Source: Methanococcus voltae PS
GTDB taxonomy: Archaea > AGJL01 > Methanococci > Methanococcales > Methanococcaceae
Reading direction: 5' to 3'
Assembly: GCF_024807035.1 (NCBI RefSeq)
Contig: NZ_JANUCQ010000005.1
Span: forward strand, 27,504 to 91,503
DNA: 64,000 nucleotides
This document shows, one piece after another, positions 35,669-46,426 of this stretch. Under the pieces are notes generated by a model, which was not told the DNA's origin, did no database searches, and saw only the letters and a list, made by a program, of their open reading frames with translations. The translations under genes were made by a program, and so were the position numbers. The first letter of the stretch is position 1. Each line of letters starts with the position of its first letter.

Positions 35669-36397
35669 CTATTCAAGTTTTCGAATTATTTCCGGGAATC
35701 TAACCCTTGGACATTGCGCACTACAAATTCCACATTTTATACAGAATTCCGAGTTAATGTTTGGTTTTCCTTCGACCATGTCTATTGCGTTAACTTGACA
35801 AGCTGCCGCACAAGTTCCGCAACCCATACAGAGCGATTTATTAATAACTTCTTTAATTACATCGCATCCACAAGCGTCTTTTCCATATTTGGCAATTTCT
35901 GCAAATGGTTCTAAATATTCCATGTCTCCTTCTAAAGCCGCTGTAAGCAATTTTACAATTGATTCTGTGGAAGGAGGGCACCCTGGAAGTGCTAAATCTA
36001 CTTTAATCACGTCGCCAATCGGTACAAATGAGGCGTGACTAGGTTGTGACATCTGACCGCCTCTAGCAAATCGAGTAACTCCACCAGAAGCTGCACAAGC
36101 TCCAAGTGCTACAACGATTTTTGAGTTCTTACGGGTCGTTAATATGTCATCCATTGAGTGATGGTCGTCTAAACACACACTACCTTCAACTAGTGCTATA
36201 TCAATACCTTCAGGTATTTTTCTTTCGATTAATATTTTGTCATCGGTTTCTGTGATTTCTGTTTTTTCGTCAGCCAACGTTAAAGCATAAACTAACTCAA
36301 CAGACCCTAAAATATCAAGTAATTTTTCATAGGTATCTGTAAGGGATATCAAACATCCTGTACAACCACTCATGTGTATATGGGCAATTTTTACCAC
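35669..36397 (-). CDS. frcG: F420-reducing hydrogenase (selenium-free), gamma (small) subunit
   Basis: A 242-residue small subunit carrying three [4Fe-4S] clusters. CTGC near the start ([12 protein letters not shown]), LGACAASGG and LPGCPPSTE supply the proximal cluster; two ferredoxin motifs at the end ([12 protein letters not shown] and [12 protein letters not shown]) supply the others. I choose the GTG start at 36395-36397: it follows GGTGAT at the right distance and gives MVKIAHIH, like MVKIATTW in VhcG. An ATG 27 bp upstream lies ahead of that site. The ancestral pair of small-subunit starts supports the choice. Confidence 0.95.
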   Translation of the reverse strand: MVKIAHIHMSGCTGCLISLTDTYEKLLDILGSVELVYALTLADEKTEITETDDKILIERKIPEGIDIALVEGSVCLDDHHSMDDILTTRKNSKIVVALGACAASGGVTRFARGGQMSQPSHASFVPIGDVIKVDLALPGCPPSTESIVKLLTAALEGDMEYLEPFAEIAKYGKDACGCDVIKEVINKSLCMGCGTCAAACQVNAIDMVEGKPNINSEFCIKCGICSAQCPRVRFPEIIRKLE

Positions 36398-36535
36398 TAT
36401 ATCACCATTATCGATATAATTCATTTTATTTATTCTAAAACTTAGTTAAATTAATTTATTAATTCATTAATAGCCAATTTATAGTTTATTTATTTATTCA
36501 AATTATTCAAATTATTCATGTTATTTTAATATAAT

Positions 36536-37033
36536 TTAATTTAATTCATCAACTACCATTTTAACTGCATCATCGATTGAATTGGTTACTTCTTCCGATA
36601 ATTCAAGTAATATATCCGGTGCTGTAACTCGTTTTTGCTGACATCCGATAACTACAATCTCAATCCCATAATCATCGTTAATTTCCCTTAACATACCTGC
36701 AAGTGGCATATCATGAGCGTCAACGTGATATTTAGGAAGATTTGGTATGTCTTCGACACATAGTTTTTTCAAGGTTCCTGGTTCTAAACCATAGTCAATA
36801 ATATCTGCAATTACAATCTTTTTTAATGGGGTTTCTCCATCTATTAATGATAAAATAAAGTGAGAAGCTCCCGTACCTGCATCAATGAGTTGTATTTTTT
36901 CGGAATTTAAGATAGGATATTGTTCTTTTAATTCATTTAACCTTTTTATCATATGGTATCCAAATCCATCGTCCCCAAAAAGGATGTTACCACATCCAAG
37001 TACTAATATTTCTTTATTTAAGTATCCTGGCAT
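36536..37033 (-). CDS. frcD: Hydrogenase maturation endopeptidase of the frc operon
   Basis: This 165-residue HyaD/HycI-like protease trims the C-terminus of the hydrogenase large subunit after nickel is inserted. The N-terminal VLGCGNILFGDDGFG and the IDAGTGASHFILSL and HDMPLAGML segments carry the acidic and histidine residues that sense nickel. FrcA keeps a cleavable tail after its CATH. Ribosome site GGTGA. It stands between frcA and frcG as in the known frcADGB order. Confidence 0.94.
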   Translation of the reverse strand: MPGYLNKEILVLGCGNILFGDDGFGYHMIKRLNELKEQYPILNSEKIQLIDAGTGASHFILSLIDGETPLKKIVIADIIDYGLEPGTLKKLCVEDIPNLPKYHVDAHDMPLAGMLREINDDYGIEIVVIGCQQKRVTAPDILLELSEEVTNSIDDAVKMVVDELN

Positions 37034-37119
37034 AATTCACCATTTTTTTTAGTTCGGTAGTATATAATTTTTATTCTATTAACGTTAGTTTTAAGAATTT
37101 TATTTTTATTTGAAGTATT

Positions 37120-38367
<1,248 letters not shown>

Positions 38368-38391
38368 TTAAGCCACAATTAGTATTTTATT

Positions 38392-38412
38392 TAGTCATTA
38401 GTCATTAGTCAT
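38392..38412. repeat. TAGTCAT, three direct copies in the frcA leader
   Basis: Three perfect head-to-tail heptamers, 40 to 60 bp upstream of the frcA start. Could be a protein-binding site or a chance expansion; the heptamer spacing is less than a helical turn. Confidence 0.8.
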
Positions 38413-38779
38413 TTTAGTTTATTATATTTTAATTTAACTAGTATTTATCGGTAGTTTAAGTTATTAAGAATTTTTTACAGATATTTTTATTTAAAAGTCA
38501 CAAATTAGTCAATTATGTGTTTATATAGATGTTTAGTTTTTATTTTGTAATTTAAAATAAACAATTCACATATCAGTAAACATTTAAATATATATTAAAA
38601 AATCTAATATGGTATTTCTTTATTTAATAGATATTAGAAATATTATTAACCATATTAATAATTCAATATAATGTCTTTAAAATTTTCTATATAAACCTTT
38701 TGATTTCGATTTAAAAATTGTATTATATATATTAGTTAGCATTATAGACATATGAGAAATTAGAATACCTATTGACTAT

Positions 38780-38794
38780 ATTAGATTATCTAAT
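38780..38794. promoter_or_regulatory. Dyad ATTAGATTATCTAAT before vhcD
   Basis: Seven-base arms around a single T, ending one base before the GAGGTGA ribosome site of vhcD. It contains TTAGATTATCTAA, which fits the T-N11-A dyad pattern of LysR-type regulators. The same 15 nt occur at 15162-15176. Confidence 0.5.
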
Positions 38795-38805
38795 GAGGTG
38801 AAAAT

Positions 38806-39240
38806 GTGGCTGAAAACTGGGAACCGAAAATTGTCGGTTTTTGTTGTAACTGGTGTACCTATGGTGGTGCAGATACAGCAGGTGTTGGGAGAATGCAATA
38901 TCCTCCAAGCATCAGAATTATTAGGGTGATGTGCTCTGGCAGAATCGAACCGTCATTCATACTAAAAGCATTTAAAGAAGGCGCAGATGGTGTATTCATC
39001 GGTGGTTGCCACCTTGGAGACTGTCACTACGATGCAGGTAACTACAAATGGCAAAGAAGAGTTATGATGCTCTACGATATGCTCGATGAACTTGGTATTG
39101 AAAAAGAAAGAGTCATGCACGAATGGATTTCAGCTTCAGAAGGTGAAAAATTCCAAATTGCAATGAATGATATTTACGATAAAATAAAAGCTATGGGTCC
39201 TTGTACTTTAAAAGAAAATACGGGTAAAATAGACGAATAA
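38806..39240 (+). CDS. vhcD: F420-non-reducing hydrogenase (selenium-free), delta subunit
   Basis: This 144-residue iron-sulfur protein (MvhD family) links the Vhc hydrogenase to heterodisulfide reductase HdrA in electron bifurcation. Typical cysteines are in [21 protein letters not shown] and [10 protein letters not shown]. The start is GTG at 38806, preceded by GAGGTGA; an overlapping ATG at 38804 is out of frame. The first gene of vhcDGAB, divergent from frc. The ending GPCTLKEN is normal. hdrA lies four genes downstream, in keeping with the complex. Confidence 0.96.
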   Translation: MAENWEPKIVGFCCNWCTYGGADTAGVGRMQYPPSIRIIRVMCSGRIEPSFILKAFKEGADGVFIGGCHLGDCHYDAGNYKWQRRVMMLYDMLDELGIEKERVMHEWISASEGEKFQIAMNDIYDKIKAMGPCTLKENTGKIDE

Positions 39241-39357
39241 CAATGAAATATTACTAAAAAACCGATTTGATTTAAAATAAATACAATAATGAATTAATAA
39301 TGAATTAATAATGAATTAATACGGAAATAATACTGAACTAATACATACGGTGGTTTC

Positions 39358-40269
39358 ATGGTTAAAATAGCTACTACATGGCTTGGATGTTGTTCTGGTT
39401 GCCACATTAGTCTTTTAGATTTACATGAAGACTTATTAGGCATTTTAGAGCAAGTCGAACTGATTCATAGCCCTGTTTTAATGGATGTTAAAGAAATACC
39501 TGACGACATAGATGTTGCATTAATCGAAGGTGGAGTTAGAAACGAAGAAAACCTTCATATTGCAAAAGAAATGAGAAAAAAAGCGAAAGTTGTAATTGCT
39601 TTTGGTACTTGCGCAGTTTACGGCGGTATCCCAGGTATGGGTAACCTCTATTCAAACGAAGAGTTATTAGAAAAAGCGTACAAAACAACAATAACTACGA
39701 AAAATGACGAAGGTATCATTCCAAGCGAAGAAGTACCTGCATTAACTTCGAGAGTAACACCCCTCTCACAAGTTATCGATGTGGATTACATACTTCCAGG
39801 ATGCCCTCCTAAACCAGAGTTAATCGCTAGTGTATTAACTGCACTTTTAGAAGGCAAAGAACCTGAATTATCAAATAAAAACATGTGCGAAGTGTGCCCT
39901 AGAGAAAAAAGTAGCGAAGGGGTTGTTGTAGGCGAGCTTAAGAGAAATTATGAAGGCGAAATCGACCCTAAAAAATGTTTACTTGAACAAGGTTACGTTT
40001 GCATGGGTGTTGCTACAAGAGCTTCTTGCGGTGCTTTGTGCCCTAGTGCGGGCGTTCCATGTACGGGTTGCTACGGTCCAACCGATAAAGTTGTAGACCA
40101 AGGTGCTAAAATGATATCTGCATTAGCTTCTGACTATAAAGTTGACGATGATAAGGAAATGAACCCTAAAGAGCTTCCGAACAAAATAATTGATAAAGTA
40201 GGTAGTTTCTACAAATTTACACTTCCTAGTGCGTTAATTCCTGTAAAAAACGATAGAAATAAAAAATAA
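39358..40269 (+). CDS. vhcG: F420-non-reducing hydrogenase (selenium-free), small subunit
   Basis: A 303-residue iron-sulfur small subunit. The proximal cluster ligands are in [21 protein letters not shown] and LPGCPP; the remaining cysteines are in the C-terminal third, including CEVCPR and the [17 protein letters not shown] stretch. It channels electrons from VhcA to the polyferredoxin and VhcD. ATG follows GGTGG. Gap of 118 bp after vhcD and 229 bp before vhcA, the latter filled with short AT repeats (40411-40450). Confidence 0.95.
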   Translation: MVKIATTWLGCCSGCHISLLDLHEDLLGILEQVELIHSPVLMDVKEIPDDIDVALIEGGVRNEENLHIAKEMRKKAKVVIAFGTCAVYGGIPGMGNLYSNEELLEKAYKTTITTKNDEGIIPSEEVPALTSRVTPLSQVIDVDYILPGCPPKPELIASVLTALLEGKEPELSNKNMCEVCPREKSSEGVVVGELKRNYEGEIDPKKCLLEQGYVCMGVATRASCGALCPSAGVPCTGCYGPTDKVVDQGAKMISALASDYKVDDDKEMNPKELPNKIIDKVGSFYKFTLPSALIPVKNDRNKK

Positions 40270-40498
40270 TTTAAAAACATAATATTAAGGCGTATAAACA
40301 AAATTTAAATGATAATATGGAAAATTTAATTAAAATAAATTGAATATATTAGACAATTATATTATTTGACTATAGAATGACTATAAAATAATGTTAATGT
40401 ACTTTAAAATTAAAATAAATTAGAATAAATTAGAATAAATTAGAATAAAACCAATAGTTTAAAATTAAAAATTATGGATTATCGTATATGGTGATATA

Positions 40499-41926
40499 AT
40501 GACTAAATTGTCAATAGAACCTGTTACTCGGGTTGAAGGACACGGTAAGGTTACGTTATCATTTGATGACAGCGGAAAGCTCGATAAAGTCAATTTTCAC
40601 GTTGTGGAAGTTAGAGGATTTGAAAAATTCCTAGAAGGACGATATATCGAAGATGCACCAATATTTACCCCAAGAATTTGCGGAATTTGTCAAGTTTCAC
40701 ACCATTTAGCAAGTGCTAAAGCGGTTGACAATGTATTCGGTGTAAAAATACCTGAAACAGCAAATATGCTCAGAAATTTAATGCAACAAGCTTCAAACGT
40801 GCACAGCCACGCTTTACACTTTGGTATGCTTGCTTCTCCAGATTTAATGTTCCCAACTACAGATGACGCTTTAAAAAGAAACCTTTTAGGCGTTGCTGGG
40901 GAAAATATGGATATGATAAAGGATTCAATCGCAATGAGAAAAGTAGGTCAAACTATTGTCCAAAAAGTGGGCGGTAGGGCAATCCACCCTGTAACCGCGA
41001 TAGTAGGCGGACAGTCAAAACCTTTAACTGAAGAAGAAAGAGACGAACTTTTAACATTATCTGATAATCTTGTTGAAACAGCTGAAAGAACATTGAATGT
41101 CGGAAAAGAAATGGTTGAAAACTTAAAAGAAAAAGATTTAATGAATCTTGGCTATTTTGAATCATACCACATGGGTTTAGTAAATAATGGCGCTCAGGAT
41201 ATTTACGAAGGAAATATTAGAGTTGTAAACTCAGAAGGTAAAATTGAATACGAATTCGACCCTGCAGAGTATGCAAACTATATTACTGAAGGAGTAAGAC
41301 CTTATTCATACTTAAAATTCCCTTACTTAACTGAAAAAGGAGAAGGGGAAGGAAAAGGCGCTTATAGAGTTAACACACTTTCAAGATTGAATGTATGCGA
41401 CAAAATGCCTACGCCAATCGCTCAAAAATACTATGAAGAATTTGTTAAAACCTATGGAAAACCTGCACATCAACCTATGTTATTCCACTACGCGAGATTA
41501 ATCGAATTATTGTCAAGCTCAGAATTAATAAGAAAATTCTTAGAAGACGATAAAATCGTTGATACAGACGTTAGAGCTGAAGTTGACCCTAAAAATATTA
41601 CTGGTGAAGGTGTTGGCTGTGTTGAAGCTCCTAGAGGTACATTAATACACCACTTTAAAACCGACGATAGAGGAATTATTAACGACACTAATTTAGTTGT
41701 AGCTACCGTTCAAAATAACCCTGCTATGGACATTGGAGTTCAAAAAGTTGCTGAAAAATACATTAAAACACCGGAAGATGCAAAACCTCACATTTTAAAC
41801 CACATGGAAATGGTTATTAGAGCTTACGACCCTTGTTTATCCTGTGCAACACATACCATCGGTGAAGAACCTAAAATGTTATCCATGGACGTTTGCCAGG
41901 GCGGAAAATTAATTAAAACATTGTAA
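40499..41926 (+). CDS. vhcA: F420-non-reducing hydrogenase (selenium-free), large subunit
   Basis: A 475-residue [NiFe] catalytic subunit. The nickel ligands are in RICGICQVSHHLA and in DPCLSCATH (C446 and C449). Because the C-terminal motif is in the same chain, this is the undivided form; in the Vhu isoenzyme a separate small VhuU polypeptide carries the motif with selenocysteine. About 23 residues after CATH form the part removed on maturation. ATG follows GGTGATATA. It supplies electrons for reduction of CoM-S-S-CoB together with HdrA. Confidence 0.96.
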   Translation: MTKLSIEPVTRVEGHGKVTLSFDDSGKLDKVNFHVVEVRGFEKFLEGRYIEDAPIFTPRICGICQVSHHLASAKAVDNVFGVKIPETANMLRNLMQQASNVHSHALHFGMLASPDLMFPTTDDALKRNLLGVAGENMDMIKDSIAMRKVGQTIVQKVGGRAIHPVTAIVGGQSKPLTEEERDELLTLSDNLVETAERTLNVGKEMVENLKEKDLMNLGYFESYHMGLVNNGAQDIYEGNIRVVNSEGKIEYEFDPAEYANYITEGVRPYSYLKFPYLTEKGEGEGKGAYRVNTLSRLNVCDKMPTPIAQKYYEEFVKTYGKPAHQPMLFHYARLIELLSSSELIRKFLEDDKIVDTDVRAEVDPKNITGEGVGCVEAPRGTLIHHFKTDDRGIINDTNLVVATVQNNPAMDIGVQKVAEKYIKTPEDAKPHILNHMEMVIRAYDPCLSCATHTIGEEPKMLSMDVCQGGKLIKTL

Positions 41927-42007
41927 TTAATCCTTGATTTGGATAAAATTATAATAAGAACCGTATAATAAGAATTGAATAATACATTTACATAATAGGG
42001 GATGTTT

Positions 42008-42481
42008 ATGAATAATTTAAATTCAGAAAATATGTGTAATTGCTGTAATTCAGCTAATTCATGTGGCGGAACAAATGGTATCAGTTGGGACAGAGAGAAA
42101 TGTGAATATTGTGGTCCTTGTGCGATAAAATGCCCAAATGATGCTATAATGGTTGTAAACCCAAAAGGTCTTGAATTACCTTCTAGAGCTAAAACTGAAA
42201 GAGCAAACGAATTTAAAATGTGCGATTTATGTGGAACTTGCGTATCTGCATGCCCAACAGAAGCTTTGCAAATGGGAAAAATTGTACACAATGAAAAAGA
42301 ATACGATAGGATTGAATTTACACCGAGTCTCTGTGATAGTTGCGGTGCTTGTGTTGAAATCTGTCCACAAAACGTATTAAAATTAAATGAAGAGTATAAA
42401 CTCAAAGGATTTTGTGTAATGTGTCTTAAATGTATAGACGCTTGTGACAAAACCAAAAAGAACGCTTTATCATTAAAATAA
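42008..42481 (+). CDS. vhcB: Polyferredoxin of the vhc operon (short form)
   Basis: A 157-residue protein with four [4Fe-4S] motifs: CEYCGPCAIKCP, CDLCGTCVSACP, CDSCGACVEICP and CVMCLKCIDAC. An N-terminal Cys-rich leader (MCNCCNSANSCGG) precedes them. Homologous MvhB/VhuB polyferredoxins usually carry about twelve clusters in 400 or so residues, so this is a strongly shortened member. There is no frameshift or remnant after the stop. The ATG at 42008 follows GGGGATG; an ATG at 42002 is inside that site. It is the last gene of vhcDGAB. Confidence 0.88.
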   Translation: MNNLNSENMCNCCNSANSCGGTNGISWDREKCEYCGPCAIKCPNDAIMVVNPKGLELPSRAKTERANEFKMCDLCGTCVSACPTEALQMGKIVHNEKEYDRIEFTPSLCDSCGACVEICPQNVLKLNEEYKLKGFCVMCLKCIDACDKTKKNALSLK

Positions 42482-42709
42482 TTTTTTTGATAAATGTAGG
42501 TATTAGGAAAATTAATATATTTATTAGTATATTTAATATGTAAAATTAAGATATTATATTAAAAAATACCAAATTAACTTAAGATATTACCATTCCTATC
42601 TTTAAATTAAAAATAAGTATAAAATAATTATAAAATAATTATAAAATAAGTAAAAATAAGTAAAAATAACCATTAAAATTAATTATATAGCCAAAATATC
42701 GGTGATATT

Positions 42710-44674
42710 ATGGAAGAACCAAGAATTGGAGTTTATGTTTGCCATTGCGGTGTTAACATAGGCGGAGTTGTAGACTGCGAAAACGTAGCTAAAACTGCCG
42801 AAGGACTCGAAAACGTAGTAATTGCAAGAGACTACAAGTATATGTGTGCAGACCCTGGACAAGAAATGATTAAAAAAGATATCAAAGAATTAGGGTTAAA
42901 TAGAGTTATTGTAGCAGCTTGCTCACCAAGACTTCACGAACCTACCTTTAGAAGATGTGTTGCAGAAGCTGGTTTAAACCCATTTTTATTTGAGTTCGCT
43001 AACATTAGAGAACACTGTTCATGGGTTCATATGAAAGATAAAGAAAAAGCTACCGAAAAAGCGAACGACCTTGTAAGAATGGCAGTAGCGAAATCAAGAG
43101 GCTTAGAGCCATTGGACTATCTTAATGTACCAGTGACTAAAAGAGCACTAGTTATCGGTGCAGGAGTTGCAGGTATCCAGGCAGCTCTTGATTTAGGTGA
43201 CGCAGGTTTTGAAACAATTGTTGTAGAAAAAACCCCATCAGTTGGGGGTAGAATGGCGCAACTCGATAAAACATTCCCTACAAACGATTGTTCAATTTGT
43301 ATCCTTGCTCCTAAGATGGTGGATGTTGCAAAACACCCTAACATCAAATTGTACTCGTACTCTGAAGTAAAAGAAGTAAAAGGTTATATCGGTAACTTCA
43401 CAGTGAAAATTGAGAAAAAGCCAAGATACTTAAGCGAAGAAAAATGTACTGGTTGCGGTTCTTGTGCCGAAGTATGTCCTATTAGCGTTCCAAACGAATT
43501 TGATATGGGGCTTGGAATGAGAAAGGCAATTTACCAACCATTCCCACAAGCGGTGCCTGCAAAATATACCATTGATATGGAACACTGTATAGATTGTGGT
43601 CTTTGTTCAAGAGTTTGTGGCCCTCAAGCAATTGATTATAATCAAAAACCAGAAATCATTGAAGCTGAAGTAGGCTCAATTATTAATGCTACAGGTTACG
43701 ACCCATACGACCCAACTGAAAAAGAAGAATACGGTTACGGTGTTTACCCTAACGTTGTGACAGCGATGGAATTGGAAAGAATGATTAATGCGTCCGGCCC
43801 TACAATGGGTAAGGTAATTAGACCTAGCGATGGTCAAAAACCAAAAAGAATCGCATTTATTCAATGTGTTGGTTCAAGGGATGCTAAAACAGGTCACAGA
43901 TACTGTTCAAACGTTTGTTGTATGTATGCAATGAAAAACTCACAATTAATCAAAGAAAAATCACCTGAAACCGATATCGATATCTACTACATGGATATAA
44001 GGGCATTCGGTAAAGCATACGAAGAATTCTACGAAAGAAGTGCAAAACAATATGGTATTCAATTTATTAGGGGAAGACCTGCTCAAGTATTCCAAGAAGT
44101 TGGTAGCGATAATCCAATGATTAGGGCTGAAGATACACTTTTAGGTGAAATATCAGAAAAAGAGTACGATTTAGTAGTCCTCTCAGTTGGTATGGTGCCT
44201 TCAGAAAGTGCGGATGACATCCAAAAATTACTTGGCATTTCAAGAAGTGCGGACAGATTCTTCTTGGAAGCACACCCTAAATTAAGACCTGTAGATACTG
44301 CAACAGACGGTGTTTACCTAGCGGGTGCTTGTCAAGGTCCTAAAGATATTCCCGCGTCAGTTGCACAAGGTTCAGCGGCTGCTTCGAGAGCTTCAATCCC
44401 ACTAGCTCAGGGAGAAGTTCAAATCGAACCTATCGTTGTAACCATCGATAGTGAAGTTTGTGGAGCTTGTGGTATTTGTGTACAACAATGCCCTTACGGT
44501 GCACCAAGATTTGTTGAAAAAGACGGTAAAATGGCTGTAGAAGTAATTTCTGCACTTTGTAAAGGTTGCGGTACTTGTGCGGCAGGTTGTCCGAGTGGAG
44601 CTCTTGAGCAATCTCACTTTAAAACAGGGCAAATTTACAGTCAAATTGAAGGAGCTTTTAAAGATTCATTCTAA
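42710..44674 (+). CDS. hdrA: Heterodisulfide reductase subunit A, cysteine (selenium-free) form
   Basis: A 654-residue FAD protein, the bifurcating subunit of HdrABC. The N-terminal cluster domain ([12 protein letters not shown]), the FAD loop [14 protein letters not shown] with [12 protein letters not shown], and two pairs of ferredoxin motifs ([12 protein letters not shown] / [11 protein letters not shown], and [12 protein letters not shown] / [12 protein letters not shown]) are present. C103, in REHCSW, is encoded by TGT at 43016-43018 where the other HdrA isoform in this lineage has selenocysteine. Its position next to vhc fits a selenium-free Vhc-Hdr complex. ATG follows GGTGATATT. Confidence 0.96.
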   Translation: MEEPRIGVYVCHCGVNIGGVVDCENVAKTAEGLENVVIARDYKYMCADPGQEMIKKDIKELGLNRVIVAACSPRLHEPTFRRCVAEAGLNPFLFEFANIREHCSWVHMKDKEKATEKANDLVRMAVAKSRGLEPLDYLNVPVTKRALVIGAGVAGIQAALDLGDAGFETIVVEKTPSVGGRMAQLDKTFPTNDCSICILAPKMVDVAKHPNIKLYSYSEVKEVKGYIGNFTVKIEKKPRYLSEEKCTGCGSCAEVCPISVPNEFDMGLGMRKAIYQPFPQAVPAKYTIDMEHCIDCGLCSRVCGPQAIDYNQKPEIIEAEVGSIINATGYDPYDPTEKEEYGYGVYPNVVTAMELERMINASGPTMGKVIRPSDGQKPKRIAFIQCVGSRDAKTGHRYCSNVCCMYAMKNSQLIKEKSPETDIDIYYMDIRAFGKAYEEFYERSAKQYGIQFIRGRPAQVFQEVGSDNPMIRAEDTLLGEISEKEYDLVVLSVGMVPSESADDIQKLLGISRSADRFFLEAHPKLRPVDTATDGVYLAGACQGPKDIPASVAQGSAAASRASIPLAQGEVQIEPIVVTIDSEVCGACGICVQQCPYGAPRFVEKDGKMAVEVISALCKGCGTCAAGCPSGALEQSHFKTGQIYSQIEGAFKDSF

Positions 44675-44819
44675 TTATTAATTAATTTATTATTTAATTT
44701 ATTAATTTATTAATATTAAAATTAATACTCCTTCCTATTAATTTGTAAAATTTCAAAAAATAATTATTTTTATTTTTATTTTTATTATTTTTATTATTTT
44801 TATTAGTATTTTTATTTAA

Positions 44820-45203
44820 TTAGTAACCTAATTCGATTAATCGTCTAAGGTAAATAGCAAATCTTTTCCTACACTCGGGACAGTGTTTTACATAGAGCAA
44901 ATAGTGTATAACGTTTCCACGGTTTGCTTTTTTCTGCAAAATATCTTTTGGCAAGTGTTTTATATGAGGCGATACATCTTCTAAATCTGACTTATGGTTG
45001 TAACCCCTACTAATCATTTCTTTTGCTATTTCGTCATGCCGTTCCTTTATGGTGTCAACTTCAACCTGGTCATACTCTACGTGCTTTGTTATCTGCCTTT
45101 TACGTTTTAAAGAGCCTAAAAGCATATGGCTCTCCACATGAGCACTTCCAAGATGTTTTTGACACAAAGCTACCGCGGGATAGTGAGGAAATTGATTGAC
45201 CAT
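44820..45203 (-). CDS. Pyrimidine-dimer DNA glycosylase/endonuclease V-like protein
   Basis: A 127-residue protein similar in its first 90 residues to phage T4 DenV: short N-terminus (MVNQFPHYPAV), LCQKHLGSAHVESHMLLGSL with a Glu at residue 24 close to DenV's catalytic Glu23, and HDEIAKEMISRGYNHKSDL like the DenV C-terminal helix. It would remove UV-made pyrimidine dimers. The C-terminal 35 residues have a CPEC pair and a basic helix not found in DenV. The ATG at 45201-45203 follows AAGGTG; the in-frame 47-residue extension is hydrophobic, lacks a ribosome site and is rejected. The motif basis is moderate. Confidence 0.65.
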   Translation of the reverse strand: MVNQFPHYPAVALCQKHLGSAHVESHMLLGSLKRKRQITKHVEYDQVEVDTIKERHDEIAKEMISRGYNHKSDLEDVSPHIKHLPKDILQKKANRGNVIHYLLYVKHCPECRKRFAIYLRRLIELGY

Positions 45204-45355
45204 AATTACACCTTGTAATATCGTTAAAATCGTAATTATACAGTAGCTATTAATATTTAGTCTTGTATTAATATATCTACAATAATGTATATATATTATA
45301 AGATTTCTATAGTTAAATATTAATAAAAATATGATAAAAATCAATGGTGTTTAAA
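45204..45355. promoter_or_regulatory. Divergent promoter region, glycosylase / trp leader ORF
   Basis: The plus-strand side has TATATATAT at about 45288-45296, giving an expected start site near 45318-45322, then GGTG at 45346-45349 six bases before the leader ATG. The glycosylase promoter must lie in the left part of the same 150 bp. Confidence 0.55.
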
Positions 45356-45487
45356 ATGAACCCTATAACGAAAATCTCGGGTATGGATAATTTCCGAAAT
45401 ATGAATGCAAATGACCTGAATGATAATATAAATAATATAAATAGTTTAAATTCAGAAATTGTTGTTTTATTCCAGTGGTGGCACTAA
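45356..45487 (+). CDS. Putative trp leader peptide (43 codons, ends Phe-Gln-Trp-Trp-His)
   Basis: This is a short ORF below usual gene-calling limits. It starts with ATG at 45356 behind a GGTG site, and ends in codons CAG-TGG-TGG-CAC-TAA: two adjacent tryptophan codons (45476-45481), the only Trp codons in it, one residue before the stop. The body is Asn-rich (MNANDLNDNINNINSLN) and may be non-functional filler. It sits 222 bp upstream of trpC, and has its own TATA-like element. This is the form of a bacterial attenuation leader. A hairpin just after the stop codon could compete with an upstream segment (see findings). Function is inferred; translation has not been shown. Confidence 0.6.
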   Translation: MNPITKISGMDNFRNMNANDLNDNINNINSLNSEIVVLFQWWH

Positions 45488-45709
45488 TCGCTGTGTAATT
45501 TGTTAGCGAACGCTATAGTTCGATAACGGTAATTGTAAGTTAATTGTATTTTGCAGTAGTTATCTAAAAATTTATAAATTTTGTAATGGTTATATCCATA
45601 TATTTGACCATTTAAATTTATATATATTTAATTACTATTTTATGCAAATATTTGATACAATTAATATATTTAGATTTATAAATTTAACCAAAAATTAAGG
45701 CTGATTATT
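45488..45709. promoter_or_regulatory. trp leader downstream region with competing stems and a second TATA
   Basis: Directly after the leader stop, TCGCT (45488-45492) can pair with AGCGA (45505-45509). Alternatively, 45502-45527 folds into GTTA-g-CGAAC/GTTCG-a-TAAC (nine pairs around one G-A mismatch, loop GCTATA). The two foldings share bases and exclude each other. A weaker AATGGT/ACCATT stem lies at about 45585-45613. TATATATAT near 45619-45627 could be a separate trpC promoter, which would leave the leader outside the main transcript. Confidence 0.5.
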
Positions 45710-46426
45710 ATGATAAATTTTAAAAGACAGGCGAATGCCATAAAAAATTGCAATAAAACGAATAAAACGAATAAAAATGCAGTAATCGCTGAAATTAAAG
45801 TTCATTCTCCAAAATATGGTGATTTACTAAAACAAAGAAATGAATTAGACATATTAAAGATATACGAAGAAGCGGGAGTCGTTGGAATTTCGTATATCAC
45901 CGATAAACAATACTTCAACGGAGATTTTGACGTATTTAAGGAAATTTGTAAAAATACAGAACTTCCAGTACTTAGAAAGGATTTTATCACTAAAAAAGCT
46001 GAAATTGAAAAAACCGCAGAAGCAGAAGCCAGCACGGTTCTATTAATTCCAAGAATATTGGGCGAAGAAACAGCCGAATTTGTGGATTATGCAAATAGTT
46101 GCGGTTTAGATACTCTCGTCGAGGTACACAATGAGCAAGAAATAGAAATTGCGAAAAATACAAAAACTTCCATGATTGGTATAAACAACAGGGATATATG
46201 TAAATTAGAACTTGACGACGGAACGGTATCATTAACTGAAAAATTAGCTAATTTAATACCTAAGGATAGAATACTAGTTAGTGAAAGCGGAATTTCTAAT
46301 TTAAACGATTTAAACATTGCCTTAATGTATACTGACGCGGTACTTGTCGGTACGTCATTTATGAAAGCAGACTTTGAAATACAGAAAGAATTTGTTAAAA
46401 GCTTTGTAGGGGAAAACTATGACTGA
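45710..46426 (+). CDS. trpC: Indole-3-glycerol phosphate synthase
   Basis: A 238-residue TIM-barrel enzyme that closes the indole ring in tryptophan synthesis. AEIKVHSPKYGDL holds the catalytic lysine near the start; VLRKDFI, then IGINNRD and VSESGISNLND, are the standard barrel motifs. The N-terminal helix seen in longer versions is short here. Weak ribosome site AAGGCTGATT. First gene of trpCDEGFBA; the 8-bp overlap with trpD (ATGACTGA) points to coupled translation. Confidence 0.95.
   Translation: MINFKRQANAIKNCNKTNKTNKNAVIAEIKVHSPKYGDLLKQRNELDILKIYEEAGVVGISYITDKQYFNGDFDVFKEICKNTELPVLRKDFITKKAEIEKTAEAEASTVLLIPRILGEETAEFVDYANSCGLDTLVEVHNEQEIEIAKNTKTSMIGINNRDICKLELDDGTVSLTEKLANLIPKDRILVSESGISNLNDLNIALMYTDAVLVGTSFMKADFEIQKEFVKSFVGENYD

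Noticed and set aside
41824..42456. 210-residue ORF on the minus strand opposite vhcB and the end of vhcA
   Set aside because: It mirrors cysteine-rich coding sequence of real genes, has no ribosome site and no recognisable domain.
44820..45344. Longer form of the DenV-like gene with 47 extra N-terminal residues
   Set aside because: The extension is translated from promoter-like AT DNA, lacks a ribosome site, and would bury the family-typical N-terminus.
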